From Thermodesulfobacteriota bacterium (GTDB lineage Bacteria > Desulfobacterota > GWC2-55-46): a stretch of 64,000 nucleotides of DNA. A program made the position numbers and the translations under genes. The stretch spans positions 1,252,744 through 1,316,743 of the forward strand of contig CP129479.1 of NCBI GenBank assembly GCA_030583865.1, read 5' to 3'. Each line of letters starts with the position of its first letter. Position 1 is the stretch's first letter. Below are positions 1 through 8,896 of the stretch, piece after piece. The notes below the pieces were generated by a model that saw nothing but the letters and a program-made list of their open reading frames with translations, was not told the DNA's origin and did not search any database.

Positions 1-630
1 TGCCGGGTCGCCGCCTCCGGCGCCTATTGCCTTCCTGAAGCTTTCTTCAGCCGCCGGGTAGTCTTTCCTCTCAATGTGGATCTCCGCAGCCGCCATGAAA
101 AGGCCGGCGTCAGGAGGGCCGAGGGAGACTGCATCGTCGATTAAGGAGAGCGCCTTGCCGAATTCTTTTTTCCCGGCGCTCGCCAAGGCCATCAGGAGGA
201 GCGCTTCCCTGCTTTTTTGGCCGTCGTTATAAACGCTTTCGGCCAGCCTTAGCGCCTCGTCATGGTCACCCGAGGCGCGGTAGAGCTCGGAAAGCCCAAG
301 GCGCGCGCCAGCGTGCGCTGGGGACAGCTCTATTGCCCTTTTGAACTGCCGCATCGCTGACAGCGGGCTTGACGGGCCGTCTATCCCGAGATAGGAAAGG
401 CCGAGGCTGTAGTTGGCTTCGGCGCTTTCGGGCCTGAGCTGGACCGCTTTCCTGAACTCCCTGGACGCCTCCAGCAGTTCTCCGGATTCGAGCAGGATGC
501 GGCCCCTTTCCATGTGGCCGTTAAAGGCCTTCTCCGGGCCGCGGCCGCACCCTGCTGCGGCGATGATAAAAAAGAGTACGATTGCGACCGAGACTGACGC
601 CGTTTTTCCATTGCTTTTGATGGTTTTCAT
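1..630 (-). CDS. TPR-repeat lipoprotein, partial (3' end outside window)
   Basis: The reading frame is open from an ATG at 630 to the window edge, giving 210 codons. The N-terminus has a basic start, a hydrophobic stretch (VAIVLFFIIAAAGC) and a cysteine that fits a lipoprotein signal, so the protein is probably an outer- or inner-membrane lipoprotein facing the periplasm. The rest is helical with typical TPR spacing (for example 'EANYSLGLSYLG' and 'ARLGLSELYRASGD'). TPR proteins are scaffolds, so no catalytic role is implied. It begins one base after the stop of the upstream TPR gene and is therefore almost certainly co-transcribed with it. The partner is unknown; matrix assembly is an inference from context. 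Confidence 0.8.
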   Translation of the reverse strand, partial: MKTIKSNGKTASVSVAIVLFFIIAAAGCGRGPEKAFNGHMERGRILLESGELLEASREFRKAVQLRPESAEANYSLGLSYLGIDGPSSPLSAMRQFKRAIELSPAHAGARLGLSELYRASGDHDEALRLAESVYNDGQKSREALLLMALASAGKKEFGKALSLIDDAVSLGPPDAGLFMAAAEIHIERKDYPAAEESFRKAIGAGGGDPA

Positions 631-631
631 G

Positions 632-2446
632 TCAGCTTAGCCCGCTTATCCTTTTGAGTGTTTGTTTGGCCTCGTCCGAGCCGGGGAACTCGTCATTCAG
701 GTCCAGCGCCTTCTCGATGGCCGCCCCGGCCCTCTCGGGGTCTCCAAGCTTTATGTAAACGAGGCCGAGCCTGTACAGGGCTACCGGGTCGGCAGCCCCG
801 TTCCGCTCAAGCCTCGAATAAAGGGCGAGCGCGTCGCCGTGCCTGCCCATCCTGTAATATATCCACCCGAGCGTGTCGGCCATGGCCGCGTCCTCGGGGT
901 CGAGAGAGCTTCCTTTCCTGGCGTATTTGAGCGCGCCCTTGAGGTCGCCGCGTTGCTCCGCAAGGAGCGACGCGAGTTTTTGGTACGCCTCCACGGACCT
1001 GGCCGACGATATTATCTTCTTGTATTCCCGCGCCGCGTCTTCGACCTTGCCGGCTTTCGCATACGAGTCGGCGAGCCTGGTCATTATCCGGACCGACTCG
1101 GGAGCCCTGCGTGCGGCTTCCGAATAGAAGCCTGCCGCCCGCTCGAATTCGTTTCTCGACTCGAGGATCTCTCCGAGCCCGGCGTAGGCAGAGACCATCC
1201 CCGGGTGGTCTTCTATTATTCCCCTGTACACTTTTTCGGCCTCAGCCGGATCTCCCAGCCTCTCTATGGCGCTGGCGCGGAGTACCCTCAGGAGCGGGTT
1301 CCTTTCCGTTTTCGGTACGGAGGCAAGTGTTTCCCGGTAGAGCCCGGCCCTGTTATAGAGCAGGGCCAGGCTCACCCTGGCCGCTTCCGCCCCGCCCGGG
1401 CCGAAGAGGAGGTCGGATCCGCCTTCGAGCGCCTGGAGCTCGGGGAAAAGGTCGGCGGCCTTGCCGAGCTCCTCCCTTCCTTCTTCCAGCTCGCCGAGAG
1501 AAAGGAGCACGCCGCCGAGGGCTATCCTTGCGACAGGGTCGAGCGGGTCTTCTTCGACCGCCTTAAGCGCCATGTCCTTTGCCCGTGAGCGCTCCTCCTG
1601 TAGCTGCAGAGTCACAGCGGCGTTCAGAAAACCCTCCCTGAGCCCCGGCGAGGTGGCTATAAGCGACTGAAAGCTCCTCAGCGCCTCGTTATAGTCCTCC
1701 TCTATAAGGCCTATCACCCCGAGGAAATAGGAGGTGAGGGAAAACTCGGGGTTCGAGCGGCTGAGCGCCTGGAAGCTTGCCCTGGCCTCCTTTGCCTGGC
1801 TGTTAAGGAGGTAGGCGGTTCCGAGTACCAGGTGCGCCCCGGGAGAATCCGGCTCGGATTTCAGGACCTCGCCCGCGTACTCTATCGCCCTGCCAAATTC
1901 GGCCTCGGCCAGGTGGATCCGGCTCAGGTTAAGGTAGTCAGGCTCCGTCCCGATGAGCCGTTCATAGCACTCCCTCGCGTTCCTGAGGAGTCCCTGGGAA
2001 AGGTAGATGGAAGCCATGTGCCTCAACACGCCCGGGTCGTCCTTGATCTTGAGCGCCTCATGGAAGTAGACGAGGGACTTGTGATACCGTGCTTTCGTAA
2101 GGAAGAACCGGCCCATGGCCCCGTATATCTCGGCGGCGAACCCGGCATCCGCCTCACTTGCGCTCCGGGCCTGTTCGACTGCCTTCTGTTCCGCGTTCAT
2201 GGCGAGGTAGGCTATCGCGAGTATGAACCTTGCGGTCTGGTCCTGCGGGTCCCTGTCCAGGACATCTTCCTCGAGCTCGGCGGCCTTGCCGAACTCGTTC
2301 TTTTTCATGAACTCGATGGCCTCGTTGTGCGCGGCGCTGTTCGGAAGCGTATCCGGCGGTTCGATAAAGGCATGGGAGCTTCCGGCGGTAATCGCGACGG
2401 ACGCCGCCAGGATGACAGGCAAGAGCGCCTTCAGGGCTCGTCTCAT
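632..2446 (-). CDS. Secreted TPR-repeat protein (PrsT-like candidate)
   Basis: This 604-residue protein has a Sec signal peptide (about residues 1-26, ending 'SSHA') followed by tandem TPR motifs to the C-terminus, such as 'AHLVLGTAYLLNSQAKEA' and 'LGWIYYRMGRHGDALALY'. A clear GGAGG precedes the ATG at 2446. The gene lies in the same operon as prsK and prsR. PEP-CTERM/exosortase loci commonly carry a large TPR protein called PrsT, and that is the likeliest family here, although I cannot confirm the subfamily by eye. It probably acts as a periplasmic scaffold for polysaccharide or surface-protein assembly. The TPR lipoprotein gene follows after one base. Confidence 0.75.
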   Translation of the reverse strand: MRRALKALLPVILAASVAITAGSSHAFIEPPDTLPNSAAHNEAIEFMKKNEFGKAAELEEDVLDRDPQDQTARFILAIAYLAMNAEQKAVEQARSASEADAGFAAEIYGAMGRFFLTKARYHKSLVYFHEALKIKDDPGVLRHMASIYLSQGLLRNARECYERLIGTEPDYLNLSRIHLAEAEFGRAIEYAGEVLKSEPDSPGAHLVLGTAYLLNSQAKEARASFQALSRSNPEFSLTSYFLGVIGLIEEDYNEALRSFQSLIATSPGLREGFLNAAVTLQLQEERSRAKDMALKAVEEDPLDPVARIALGGVLLSLGELEEGREELGKAADLFPELQALEGGSDLLFGPGGAEAARVSLALLYNRAGLYRETLASVPKTERNPLLRVLRASAIERLGDPAEAEKVYRGIIEDHPGMVSAYAGLGEILESRNEFERAAGFYSEAARRAPESVRIMTRLADSYAKAGKVEDAAREYKKIISSARSVEAYQKLASLLAEQRGDLKGALKYARKGSSLDPEDAAMADTLGWIYYRMGRHGDALALYSRLERNGAADPVALYRLGLVYIKLGDPERAGAAIEKALDLNDEFPGSDEAKQTLKRISGLS

Positions 2447-2510
2447 CGGGTCCCCCTCCTTTTTTCATGCGGGCCATGCAAGCGGAACCGGCCTGTACCC
2501 GCCCGGACGC

Positions 2511-3860
2511 TCATGCGGGCCTGAGCCTGTATTTCACTATGAGCTTCGAGAGGTACTGGCGGCTTATGCCGAGTTCCGCCGCGGCCCTGCTCACGCTTCC
2601 GTCGTTCCTCGCAAGCGCGTCCCGTATCATCCTTTTTCTGAATGCCTCTCTCGCTTCCGCAAGGCCCATGGGGTTTGCCGTCAGGCTTTCGCCGGTTGTC
2701 CGGGACTGGAGTCCCAGGTCGGAAGACGCCAGCTCTTTTTTCGTCGAGAAGACGACGGCGCGCCTCACCCTGTTCTCAAGTTCCCTGACGTTCCCCGGCC
2801 ACCCGTAGCCTTTCATGTCGTCTATGGCGGCCCTATCGAAGCCGTCGGCGGGCCTGTCGTATTCCCTGGCGAATTTCTTGAGGAAGTAGAGGGCGAGTAG
2901 GTGGATGTCCTCGCCGCGCTCCCGGAGCGGCGGGACGACGAGGGTTATGACGCCGAGCCTCAAGGCGAGGTCTTCGATGAACTCGCCGCTGCGGGCCAGC
3001 GTTCTCAAGTCCCTGGCGCTCGAGGATATGACGCGCACGTTCACGCTCTCGCGCCTGCCGGTCGAAGGTATTTCAACCGAATGCTCCCTTAGTACGGAAA
3101 GGAGCCTTGCCTGGAGGTTAAGGCCGAGCGAGCCGACCTCCTTAAACAAGACAGTCCCGCCGTCAGCCTGCTCGAGAAGGCTTTTCCTCCGCTGGCCGGA
3201 AGGAGCGACGCACCCGAAGACTTCGGCCTCAAAAACGCGCTCGGGCGCGCCCTTGCAGTCCGCCGCAAGGAATGGGAGCGCGTGCCGCGACCCGAGCCTG
3301 TGCACCGCGCGCGCGACCGTCTCCTTTCCCGTGCCCGGCTCGCCCATGATGAGCGCCGGGATGTTCACCTCCGCTAGCTTCCTTACGGTATGGAAGACCT
3401 CCTGCATCCGGCGGCTGAGGCCGATAAGCTCGCCGGGCCAGCCCCCGCCGTCGACTGAGCCCGAGCGCCCCGACTGGCAGTCGTAGGAGTAATAGGCCCG
3501 CTTCAGGGTCATCCTGACCTCTTCGATCGATACGGGCTTCGTGAAGTAGTCGAACGCGCCGAGGTCGAGGGCCCTGAAGGCGTTGTCCCTCTCGTCGATA
3601 CCGGTGAGTATGACGGCCTTGAAGAGCGGGTTGGCCGAGAGGATCTCCCTTATGGCGCGCATCCCCTCGGAAGGGTCGAAAGGGGAGGGGGGCAGGCCGA
3701 GGTCCATCACCCCGACAGGGATCGAGCGCTCGGAGGCGGTCTTCAGCGCTTCATTCCTGGAGCCTGCCTCGAAGACCTCGTAGTCCCGGCAGAAGGCCCA
3801 TTTCATCTGCCCCCTGAACGTCTCGTCGTCGTCGAGTACCAGGAGCCCGGGTTTTACCAT
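2511..3860 (-). CDS. Degenerate PrsR-like response regulator lacking GAFTGA
   Basis: The 449-residue protein has a receiver domain (acidic residues D10-D12, phospho-acceptor D53, T86, K108), a AAA+ domain and a Fis-type helix-turn-helix at the C-terminus ('SRAAAELGISRQYLSKL'). Walker A is intact (GEPGTGKE, about 173-180). The sigma-54 contact loop GAFTGA is gone: the equivalent segment reads 'EVFGCVAPSGQRRKS' (213-227). The Walker B aspartate is replaced by lysine ('VLFKE', K240) and one of the two sensor arginines after the 'ED' motif is isoleucine. It therefore probably binds DNA but cannot remodel sigma-54 holoenzyme in the usual way. It is a paralogue of the intact prsR two genes upstream. 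The start lies one base after the dehydrogenase stop. Confidence 0.85.
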   Translation of the reverse strand: MVKPGLLVLDDDETFRGQMKWAFCRDYEVFEAGSRNEALKTASERSIPVGVMDLGLPPSPFDPSEGMRAIREILSANPLFKAVILTGIDERDNAFRALDLGAFDYFTKPVSIEEVRMTLKRAYYSYDCQSGRSGSVDGGGWPGELIGLSRRMQEVFHTVRKLAEVNIPALIMGEPGTGKETVARAVHRLGSRHALPFLAADCKGAPERVFEAEVFGCVAPSGQRRKSLLEQADGGTVLFKEVGSLGLNLQARLLSVLREHSVEIPSTGRRESVNVRVISSSARDLRTLARSGEFIEDLALRLGVITLVVPPLRERGEDIHLLALYFLKKFAREYDRPADGFDRAAIDDMKGYGWPGNVRELENRVRRAVVFSTKKELASSDLGLQSRTTGESLTANPMGLAEAREAFRKRMIRDALARNDGSVSRAAAELGISRQYLSKLIVKYRLRPA

Positions 3861-3861
3861 T

Positions 3862-5178
3862 TCATGCCTTGACCACCTGCCCGCCCCTTATGCCGGCAGT
3901 GGCGTTCCTGGTGTCCACGACGAGCCTGCTGTTCGAGACTATCCACCTGTAATCGTACGCGGAATGGTCCGTCGCTATGATCACGCAATCGTATTTCTTG
4001 ATGTTTTTCGCTGAAAGCGGCACGGAGCGGAGCCTCGTGGAGGTCCTGTGGTGGACGGCGATGGGCACGTGCGGGTCGTTGTAGGAGACGTTCGCGCCCT
4101 TTGACTTCAGTATCCTTATGAGTTCGAGCGATGGCGACTCCCTCAGGTCGTCCACGTTCTTCTTGTAGGCCACGCCGAGGAGGAGCAGGTTTGAGCCCTT
4201 GAGGCTTTTGCCCCTGGAATTCAGGGCCTCCATCACCTTGCCGACTACATAATAGGGCATGTTGGTGTTTATCTCTCCGGCAAGCTCTATGAACCTCGTC
4301 GAGAAATCGTATTCCCTTGCCTTCCAGGTAAGATAGAAGGGGTCTATTGGTATGCAGTGGCCGCCGAGTCCCGGCCCGGGATAGAAGGCCTGGAACCCGA
4401 ACGGCTTGGTGTTCGAGGCCTCTATGACCTCCCAGATGTCTATGCCCATGCGGTCCGAGAGCATCTTGAGCTCGTTAACGAGCGCGATGTTTACGGAACG
4501 GTAGATGTTCTCGAGGAGCTTGGACATCTCCGCGACCCTGGTCGAAGAGACGGAAACGACCTCCGAGACGATCTGCGAGTACAGGGCCGAGCCGATTTTC
4601 GTGCATTTTTCGGTGACGCCCCCGACTATCTTGGGCGTGTTCTTCGTGGTGTAGTCCATCCTGCCCGGGTCTTCCCGTTCCGGCGCGAAAACGAGATAGA
4701 AGTCCCTCCCGGCCTTGAAGCCGTTCTTCCCGAAGAGCGGCAGCAGTACCTCCTCGGTGGTTCCCGGGTAGGTCGTGGACTCAAGCGATATTATCTGCCC
4801 GCGCCTGAGGTATCTTGCCACCTGGGTCGCCGAGTTGTATACGTAGCTCAGGTCCGGCTCGCGCTTGTCCGAAAGCGGGGTGGGCACGCAGATTATGACC
4901 GCGTCCGTACGCGAGAGGGCGGAGGCGTCGGTCGTAGCGGACAGGAGGCCCGTACGGACGAACGAGCCTATCTTTTCGCGCTGTATGTGCTTTATGTACG
5001 AGTTCCCGGCGTTCAGCGCATCGACCTTCGACTTGTCGACGTCGATGCCGGTCACCTTGAACCCCTCTTCGCAGAACCGGAGCATTATGGGCAGGCCGAC
5101 GTAGCCGAGGCCGATGACTCCTATCCTGGCCTGCTTGCTTTCTATCTTCCTTAGGACGCCGTTATGGTTATCAGCCAT
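3862..5178 (-). CDS. wbpA: UDP-N-acetylglucosamine 6-dehydrogenase, WbpA type
   Basis: The 438-residue protein belongs to the UDP-glucose/GDP-mannose dehydrogenase family. It has an N-terminal Rossmann fingerprint (GVIGLGYVGLP), the substrate segment 'FAPEREDPGR' and the catalytic cysteine region 'GPGLGGHCIPIDPFY'. These are characteristic of enzymes that oxidise the C6 hydroxyl of UDP-HexNAc with two NAD+. The ATG at 5178 is preceded by AAAGGGG; the frame stays open upstream but that extension reads as an out-of-frame copy of prsR. With the WbpB, WbpD and WbpE homologues at 34.5-37.2 kb it would supply a UDP-diacetamido-uronic acid. Its place between two regulator genes, far from those partners, is unusual. 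Confidence 0.85.
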   Translation of the reverse strand: MADNHNGVLRKIESKQARIGVIGLGYVGLPIMLRFCEEGFKVTGIDVDKSKVDALNAGNSYIKHIQREKIGSFVRTGLLSATTDASALSRTDAVIICVPTPLSDKREPDLSYVYNSATQVARYLRRGQIISLESTTYPGTTEEVLLPLFGKNGFKAGRDFYLVFAPEREDPGRMDYTTKNTPKIVGGVTEKCTKIGSALYSQIVSEVVSVSSTRVAEMSKLLENIYRSVNIALVNELKMLSDRMGIDIWEVIEASNTKPFGFQAFYPGPGLGGHCIPIDPFYLTWKAREYDFSTRFIELAGEINTNMPYYVVGKVMEALNSRGKSLKGSNLLLLGVAYKKNVDDLRESPSLELIRILKSKGANVSYNDPHVPIAVHHRTSTRLRSVPLSAKNIKKYDCVIIATDHSAYDYRWIVSNSRLVVDTRNATAGIRGGQVVKA

Positions 5179-5180
5179 GT

Positions 5181-6554
5181 TTACCCCTTTCGCATGGATT
5201 CGAGCCTGTTGTATTTTTTGATGATATGGTGCACCGTCGGCCTGCTTAGGCCGAGCTCTTCCGCGGCCTTGCTTATGTTGCCGTTGTGCTTGAGTATAGC
5301 CTTCTGCACGAACCTGACCTCGAGCTCTTCCTTCGCCTTCTTGAGGTCGAGGTGCTGCGGGGCCTCTTCGTCCGGGCCGAAGCCGAGGTCCGAGGACCTT
5401 ATCATCGGGCCGTCCGAGAACGTCACGGCCCGCCTGATCCTGTTCTCGAGCTCCCGGACGTTGCCGGGCCACCCGTATGAGTTCATGGCTTCTACCGCCT
5501 CGGGGCTGAGCGCCTTGGGCCTCGCCCTGTCAGGTACGTATTTCTGGAGGAACGCCCTCGCGAGAAGGACTATGTCCTCTCCGCGCTCGCGAAGCGGAGG
5601 CAGGTCTATGTTGACGACAGCCAGCCTGTAGTAGAGGTCCTCCCTGAACCTTCCCTCGGCGGTCATCTTCCGCAGGCACTTGTTCGTGGCCGCGATCACC
5701 CTGACGTCTATGCCTATCGAGTCCCTCCCGCCGATGCGCTCGATCCTGTGGTCCTGGAGGAACCTCAAGACCTTTACCTGAAGAAGGAGCGGCAGTTCCG
5801 CTATCTCGTCGAGAAAAAGTGTGCCGCCCTGCGCGAGCTCTATCCTGCCGTTCCTCTGTATGTGGGCGCCGGTAAACGCGCCCTTTTCGTGGCCGAAGAG
5901 CTCGCTCTCGAGAAGGCTGTCCGGGATCGCGCCGCAGTTTATCGGGATGAAGGGCCGCTGCTTCCTGAGGCTTTGGGCGTGTATCGCCCTTGCGATAAGC
6001 TCTTTTCCGGTGCCGCTCTCGCCGCCGACCAGGACGGGCACGTCCGAGGCGGCTACTTTCCTGACCGTGGAGAACACTTCCTGCATCCTGGAGTTCATCC
6101 CGAGCACCTCTTCGAAGCCCTGGTTCTCGGCGGCCCCCCTCTGGAGCCTTGAATACTCGTACTCGAGCGAATGCACGTAGACCGCCCGCCTCAGTATTAT
6201 CTTGAGCTCCTCGATGGCTACGGGCTTCACGAGGAAATCGTGCGCACCGTGCGATATCGCCTTTATCGCCGAGCACCGCTCCTTGTTGCCGGTGATTACG
6301 ACCACCTTGGCCAGGGGATCGTGCTGGAGTATCCTCCCCAGGAGCTTGAAGCCCTCGCTAACGTCGTTTGTGTAGGGCGGGAGCCCAAGGTCGAGCGTTA
6401 CGAGCGCCGGGCGGCCGTCCCGAAGCACCTGCATGGCGCATTCCGGGTCGGGCGCAGTAAGGACGTCGAAATCGCCAGCCAGGGCCCAGCGCATCTGGCC
6501 CCTGATGGCCTCGTCGTCCTCTATGATAAGGAGTTTCTGTTTCAGCATTTCCAT
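5181..6554 (-). CDS. prsR: Sigma-54-dependent response regulator PrsR
   Basis: This 457-residue protein has an N-terminal receiver (E12-D13-D14, phospho-acceptor D55, K110), a complete sigma-54 activator AAA+ domain and a Fis-type HTH ('SKAAEELGLSRPTVHHII'). Walker A is GESGTGK (178-184), the sigma-54 loop is GAFTGA (225-230) and Walker B is LFLDE (246-250), all canonical. The unusual 'LGLPP' after the phospho-acceptor is shared with the PEP-CTERM-box response regulator family, and the partner kinase is encoded directly upstream with a TGATG stop/start overlap. The start at 6554 is chosen because of that overlap. It probably activates sigma-54 promoters of matrix or exosortase-target genes; none of those promoters was recognised here. 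Confidence 0.88.
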   Translation of the reverse strand: MEMLKQKLLIIEDDEAIRGQMRWALAGDFDVLTAPDPECAMQVLRDGRPALVTLDLGLPPYTNDVSEGFKLLGRILQHDPLAKVVVITGNKERCSAIKAISHGAHDFLVKPVAIEELKIILRRAVYVHSLEYEYSRLQRGAAENQGFEEVLGMNSRMQEVFSTVRKVAASDVPVLVGGESGTGKELIARAIHAQSLRKQRPFIPINCGAIPDSLLESELFGHEKGAFTGAHIQRNGRIELAQGGTLFLDEIAELPLLLQVKVLRFLQDHRIERIGGRDSIGIDVRVIAATNKCLRKMTAEGRFREDLYYRLAVVNIDLPPLRERGEDIVLLARAFLQKYVPDRARPKALSPEAVEAMNSYGWPGNVRELENRIRRAVTFSDGPMIRSSDLGFGPDEEAPQHLDLKKAKEELEVRFVQKAILKHNGNISKAAEELGLSRPTVHHIIKKYNRLESMRKG

Positions 6555-8620
6555 CAGCCCGCGCTTGAGGCAAGCCGCTCGTCGGCATGGAGCGGGAACC
6601 TGAGCGTGAAGACAGTGCCGGCCCCTTCCTCGCTTTCCACCTCGATAAGGCCCCCGTGCGCTTCCATGACCGCCTTGCAATGGTAGAGCCCGACCCCGAA
6701 ACCGTTTTTCTTGGTGGTAGTGAATGGCCTGAAAAGCCCCTTTTCCATGAGGCTTTTCGGTATGCCCGAGCCGGTGTCGGAGATCCTCACGGTGACGAAA
6801 TCCCGTACGGACTGGAATGACACGCCAATCTCGCCGCCGGCCTTGACCGCTTCGCACGCGTTCATGAGCATATTGAAAAAGACCGTCTCTACCGCGTCGG
6901 AGTCCATGCTGCAAAGGGTGCAGACGCCGTTAACGTCTATGCTGATCCGCTCGGCAGCTCCCGAGGGGAGCCTCCCTACGGCGCTTTCCAGGACCGATTT
7001 CAGGTCTCCCGGCCTTTTCTCGATGCTCATCTGCCCGCCGCCGCCCGCCATCTTTTCTATAAGCGCCTTCATCCTTGCGACAGTAAGGTCGATGGCCTTT
7101 ACGGCTTCCTTCTGGAACTCGGGGCTTGCCATGTTCGACCTGGCGTTATGGCTGAGGAGCGCAAGGGAGTTTGTGAAGTTCTTAAGGTCGTGCATCACGA
7201 AGGAAGACATTCTGCTGAAGGCGTCTGCCTCCTTGACCTCCAGGAGGTCCTGGCTGAGCCGGAGGTTCTTTATCTGCACCGCGGCCTGCGCCGCCACGGC
7301 GCGAAGGAGGTCGAGGTCGTTCCTTGAATAGGGCCGGCCCCCGGCACCCTCGCCGGCCGTGAGGAACCCTATCAGCTCCCTTCCAGCGGCGAGTGGCGCG
7401 CAGATTACGGCTCCGGACGAGAGCGACAGGCTTTCGGGCCCATCCGTGCCCATATCGTCGTCCGCAGGCTTGCAATCGGATAGATAGAACGGCGCCCCTG
7501 TTGCCAGCATGTGCTCGACGAGCCAGTGCGAATGGGGAATGCGCCTGAACCGCTGCTCGAGTTTCGAGGAGGTGGAAAAGAAGCAGCCCTGCCCCTGGTC
7601 ATAGAGCCACACGTATACGTTCGAGGCGCCGAGCGTTGCGGAGACCATCTCCGACAGGACCGCCTTTACTCCGGCCGGGTCTGTCCGTGAACTTATCTTC
7701 TCCGTCGCTTCGAGCCACCGTTCCTTGTAGTCGTGCCTATTCCTTCCGAGCGCCGCAATCAATCCCGAGTCTTTCGTCCGGCTCTGCACATGCGGGAGGA
7801 CGGCTGCGGAGAGGGCGGCCAGGACAATGAAGGAGGTAAAATAGTCGCCTGTACCGGCGCCGGCGATCCAGGATACGAGTAGAGAGACAGGTATGCAGAC
7901 CGCAACCAGAAGGAGGGCCAGGGATTTCCCGAGCCCCGGCCTTGATACCGATATCTCAAGCGTATAAAGCCCGCTGGACGATAACGAGACCGCGATGCGC
8001 GCCGCGGCTGCCGCGGCACACGCCGATGTCGCCGCTATTGAAAGCCTCCCGGCGGAGCCGAAGACCGCGAGCTGGAGCGAGAGCAGTGCATATAGCGCAC
8101 CGAACGCGCCCATGCCGATTGCGATCGAGCTTATCTCTTTCCTGACGCTCCCGCTGAAGGCCCTGAAGGTGCCCTCGATCTGGACAAGAGAGACTACGAG
8201 GGCCAGCGCCACGGCCGCCTGGAAGAGAACCCCGCCAGGTCCGGGCTCGAGCCTTCCGTCCGCTATGACCACGGGGCCTTCCGGGAGCGAGACAAGGACA
8301 GAGAAGAAGAGGGCCGAGGCGAGGAGCGCCAGGGCAGGGGAGCAGCGGACCAGGGCCCTGGTTTTTTCAACCCTCCCGAAGGCGGCGGCAAAGACGAGGA
8401 GCGTTGCCGCGAGGAGGCCCTGGCCGAACGCGAAGAGATGCGCGCCATAGCCCGACATCATCAGCGCCCCCCCGGCGTTAACGGACGCTATCGCAAGCAT
8501 TGTCGCGAGCAGGGCGGCGACCGCCGGGTTTGCCAGCCCCCTCCCTCTTATCATGAGGAGCCCCGGGACGAGGCTCAGGCCTGCTGCGAGGACCGGTATG
8601 ACGCGAAGCGGCTCAGCCAA
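6554..8620 (-). CDS. prsK: Membrane sensor histidine kinase PrsK
   Basis: The 688-residue protein starts with about eight to ten hydrophobic segments (residues 1-290), followed by a GAF-like domain (about 310-460), a dimerisation/phospho-acceptor helix with the sequence 'FVMHDLKNFTNSL', and an HATPase domain with N-box 'MNACEAV', G1 'SDTGSGIP' and G2 'GFGVGLYHCK'. This architecture matches the exosortase-associated kinase PrsK. The signal sensed by the membrane part is unknown. The start codon is probably TTG at 8620, with GGGAG about 12 bases upstream; no in-frame ATG lies nearby. It is the first gene of the regulatory operon and diverges from the riboswitch-controlled surface protein. Confidence 0.87.
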   Translation of the reverse strand: MAEPLRVIPVLAAGLSLVPGLLMIRGRGLANPAVAALLATMLAIASVNAGGALMMSGYGAHLFAFGQGLLAATLLVFAAAFGRVEKTRALVRCSPALALLASALFFSVLVSLPEGPVVIADGRLEPGPGGVLFQAAVALALVVSLVQIEGTFRAFSGSVRKEISSIAIGMGAFGALYALLSLQLAVFGSAGRLSIAATSACAAAAAARIAVSLSSSGLYTLEISVSRPGLGKSLALLLVAVCIPVSLLVSWIAGAGTGDYFTSFIVLAALSAAVLPHVQSRTKDSGLIAALGRNRHDYKERWLEATEKISSRTDPAGVKAVLSEMVSATLGASNVYVWLYDQGQGCFFSTSSKLEQRFRRIPHSHWLVEHMLATGAPFYLSDCKPADDDMGTDGPESLSLSSGAVICAPLAAGRELIGFLTAGEGAGGRPYSRNDLDLLRAVAAQAAVQIKNLRLSQDLLEVKEADAFSRMSSFVMHDLKNFTNSLALLSHNARSNMASPEFQKEAVKAIDLTVARMKALIEKMAGGGGQMSIEKRPGDLKSVLESAVGRLPSGAAERISIDVNGVCTLCSMDSDAVETVFFNMLMNACEAVKAGGEIGVSFQSVRDFVTVRISDTGSGIPKSLMEKGLFRPFTTTKKNGFGVGLYHCKAVMEAHGGLIEVESEEGAGTVFTLRFPLHADERLASSAG

Positions 8621-8679
8621 AATGCCATTCTCCCGTGCTCAGGGTGATAAAGGTCACATACCTTCGTTCAGCTCTTTAA

Positions 8680-8685
8680 TACAAT
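8680..8685 (+). promoter_or_regulatory. Candidate -10 element for the riboswitch transcript
   Basis: TACAAT matches the sigma-70 -10 consensus at five of six positions and is placed about 25 bases before the first conserved riboswitch bases. No good -35 is present. An inverted repeat AAGGT-N5-ACCTT (8650-8664) sits where a -35 or an operator would be and could serve an activator or repressor. The promoter of prsK on the other strand was not recognised in this 276-bp divergent region. Confidence 0.28.
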
Positions 8686-8705
8686 GTCGAGCGAAAAAAA
8701 TGTTT

Positions 8706-8802
8706 TTGGGAATCCTTTGCTCAGGGCAAACCCCGGGAAACCGGGGGACGCAGAGCAAACGGGACTAAAGAAGACTGGCAACACGCTTCCCGCTCCGTAA
8801 CT
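8706..8802 (+). promoter_or_regulatory. Cyclic di-GMP-I (GEMM) riboswitch aptamer
   Basis: The GEMM-I signature is read directly: AGGGCAAACC (8723-8732), a CCCCGG/CCGGGG stem closed by a GAAA tetraloop (8731-8746), then GACGCAGAGC (8747-8756). A second helix, CGGGA (8760-8764) with TCCCG (8788-8792), carries an ACTAA tetraloop-receptor-like segment. The AGGG before CAAACC keeps the guanine normally used to contact c-di-GMP, rather than the adenine reported for the cGAMP-binding Geobacter variants. This assignment to c-di-GMP is inference. An intrinsic terminator and a strong ribosome-binding site follow, so transcription attenuation of the downstream surface protein is the likely mechanism. 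Ends are approximate. Confidence 0.88.
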
Positions 8803-8842
8803 CGCTCACATCAGACCTCCCCAGCTTCCACGTCAGCCGAGC

Positions 8843-8874
8843 CGCCAAAGGAAAATCCCTTTGGCGTTTTTTTT
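8843..8874 (+). terminator. Intrinsic terminator, riboswitch expression platform
   Basis: A perfect 9-bp stem, CGCCAAAGG (8843-8851) with CCTTTGGCG (8858-8866) and a six-base loop, is followed directly by eight T residues. It lies between the GEMM aptamer and the GGGGAGG ribosome-binding site (8884-8890) of the next gene. It is therefore placed to stop transcription conditionally. Whether c-di-GMP turns the gene on or off cannot be told by eye. Confidence 0.85.
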
Positions 8875-8896
8875 CAAAAAAACGGGGAGGTAGCAA

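Noticed and set aside
662-1588. Long plus-strand open frame (308 codons) opposite the TPR gene
   Set aside because: It is antisense to a clear TPR protein, has low-complexity Arg/Pro/Gly composition and no ribosome-binding site. Many similar frames occur opposite real genes because GC-rich codons remove stops.
5179-5472. N-terminal extension of the UDP-sugar dehydrogenase frame
   Set aside because: The extra residues read as an arginine/glycine-rich out-of-frame copy of the prsR 3' end. The ATG at 5178 has a good ribosome-binding site and begins the family-like sequence.
8706-8802. cGAMP-type (GEMM-Ib) riboswitch
   Set aside because: The AGGG before CAAACC retains the guanine normal for c-di-GMP sensing, whereas the Geobacter cGAMP variants carry adenine at the key position. 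Only ligand assays can settle it, but c-di-GMP is the default.
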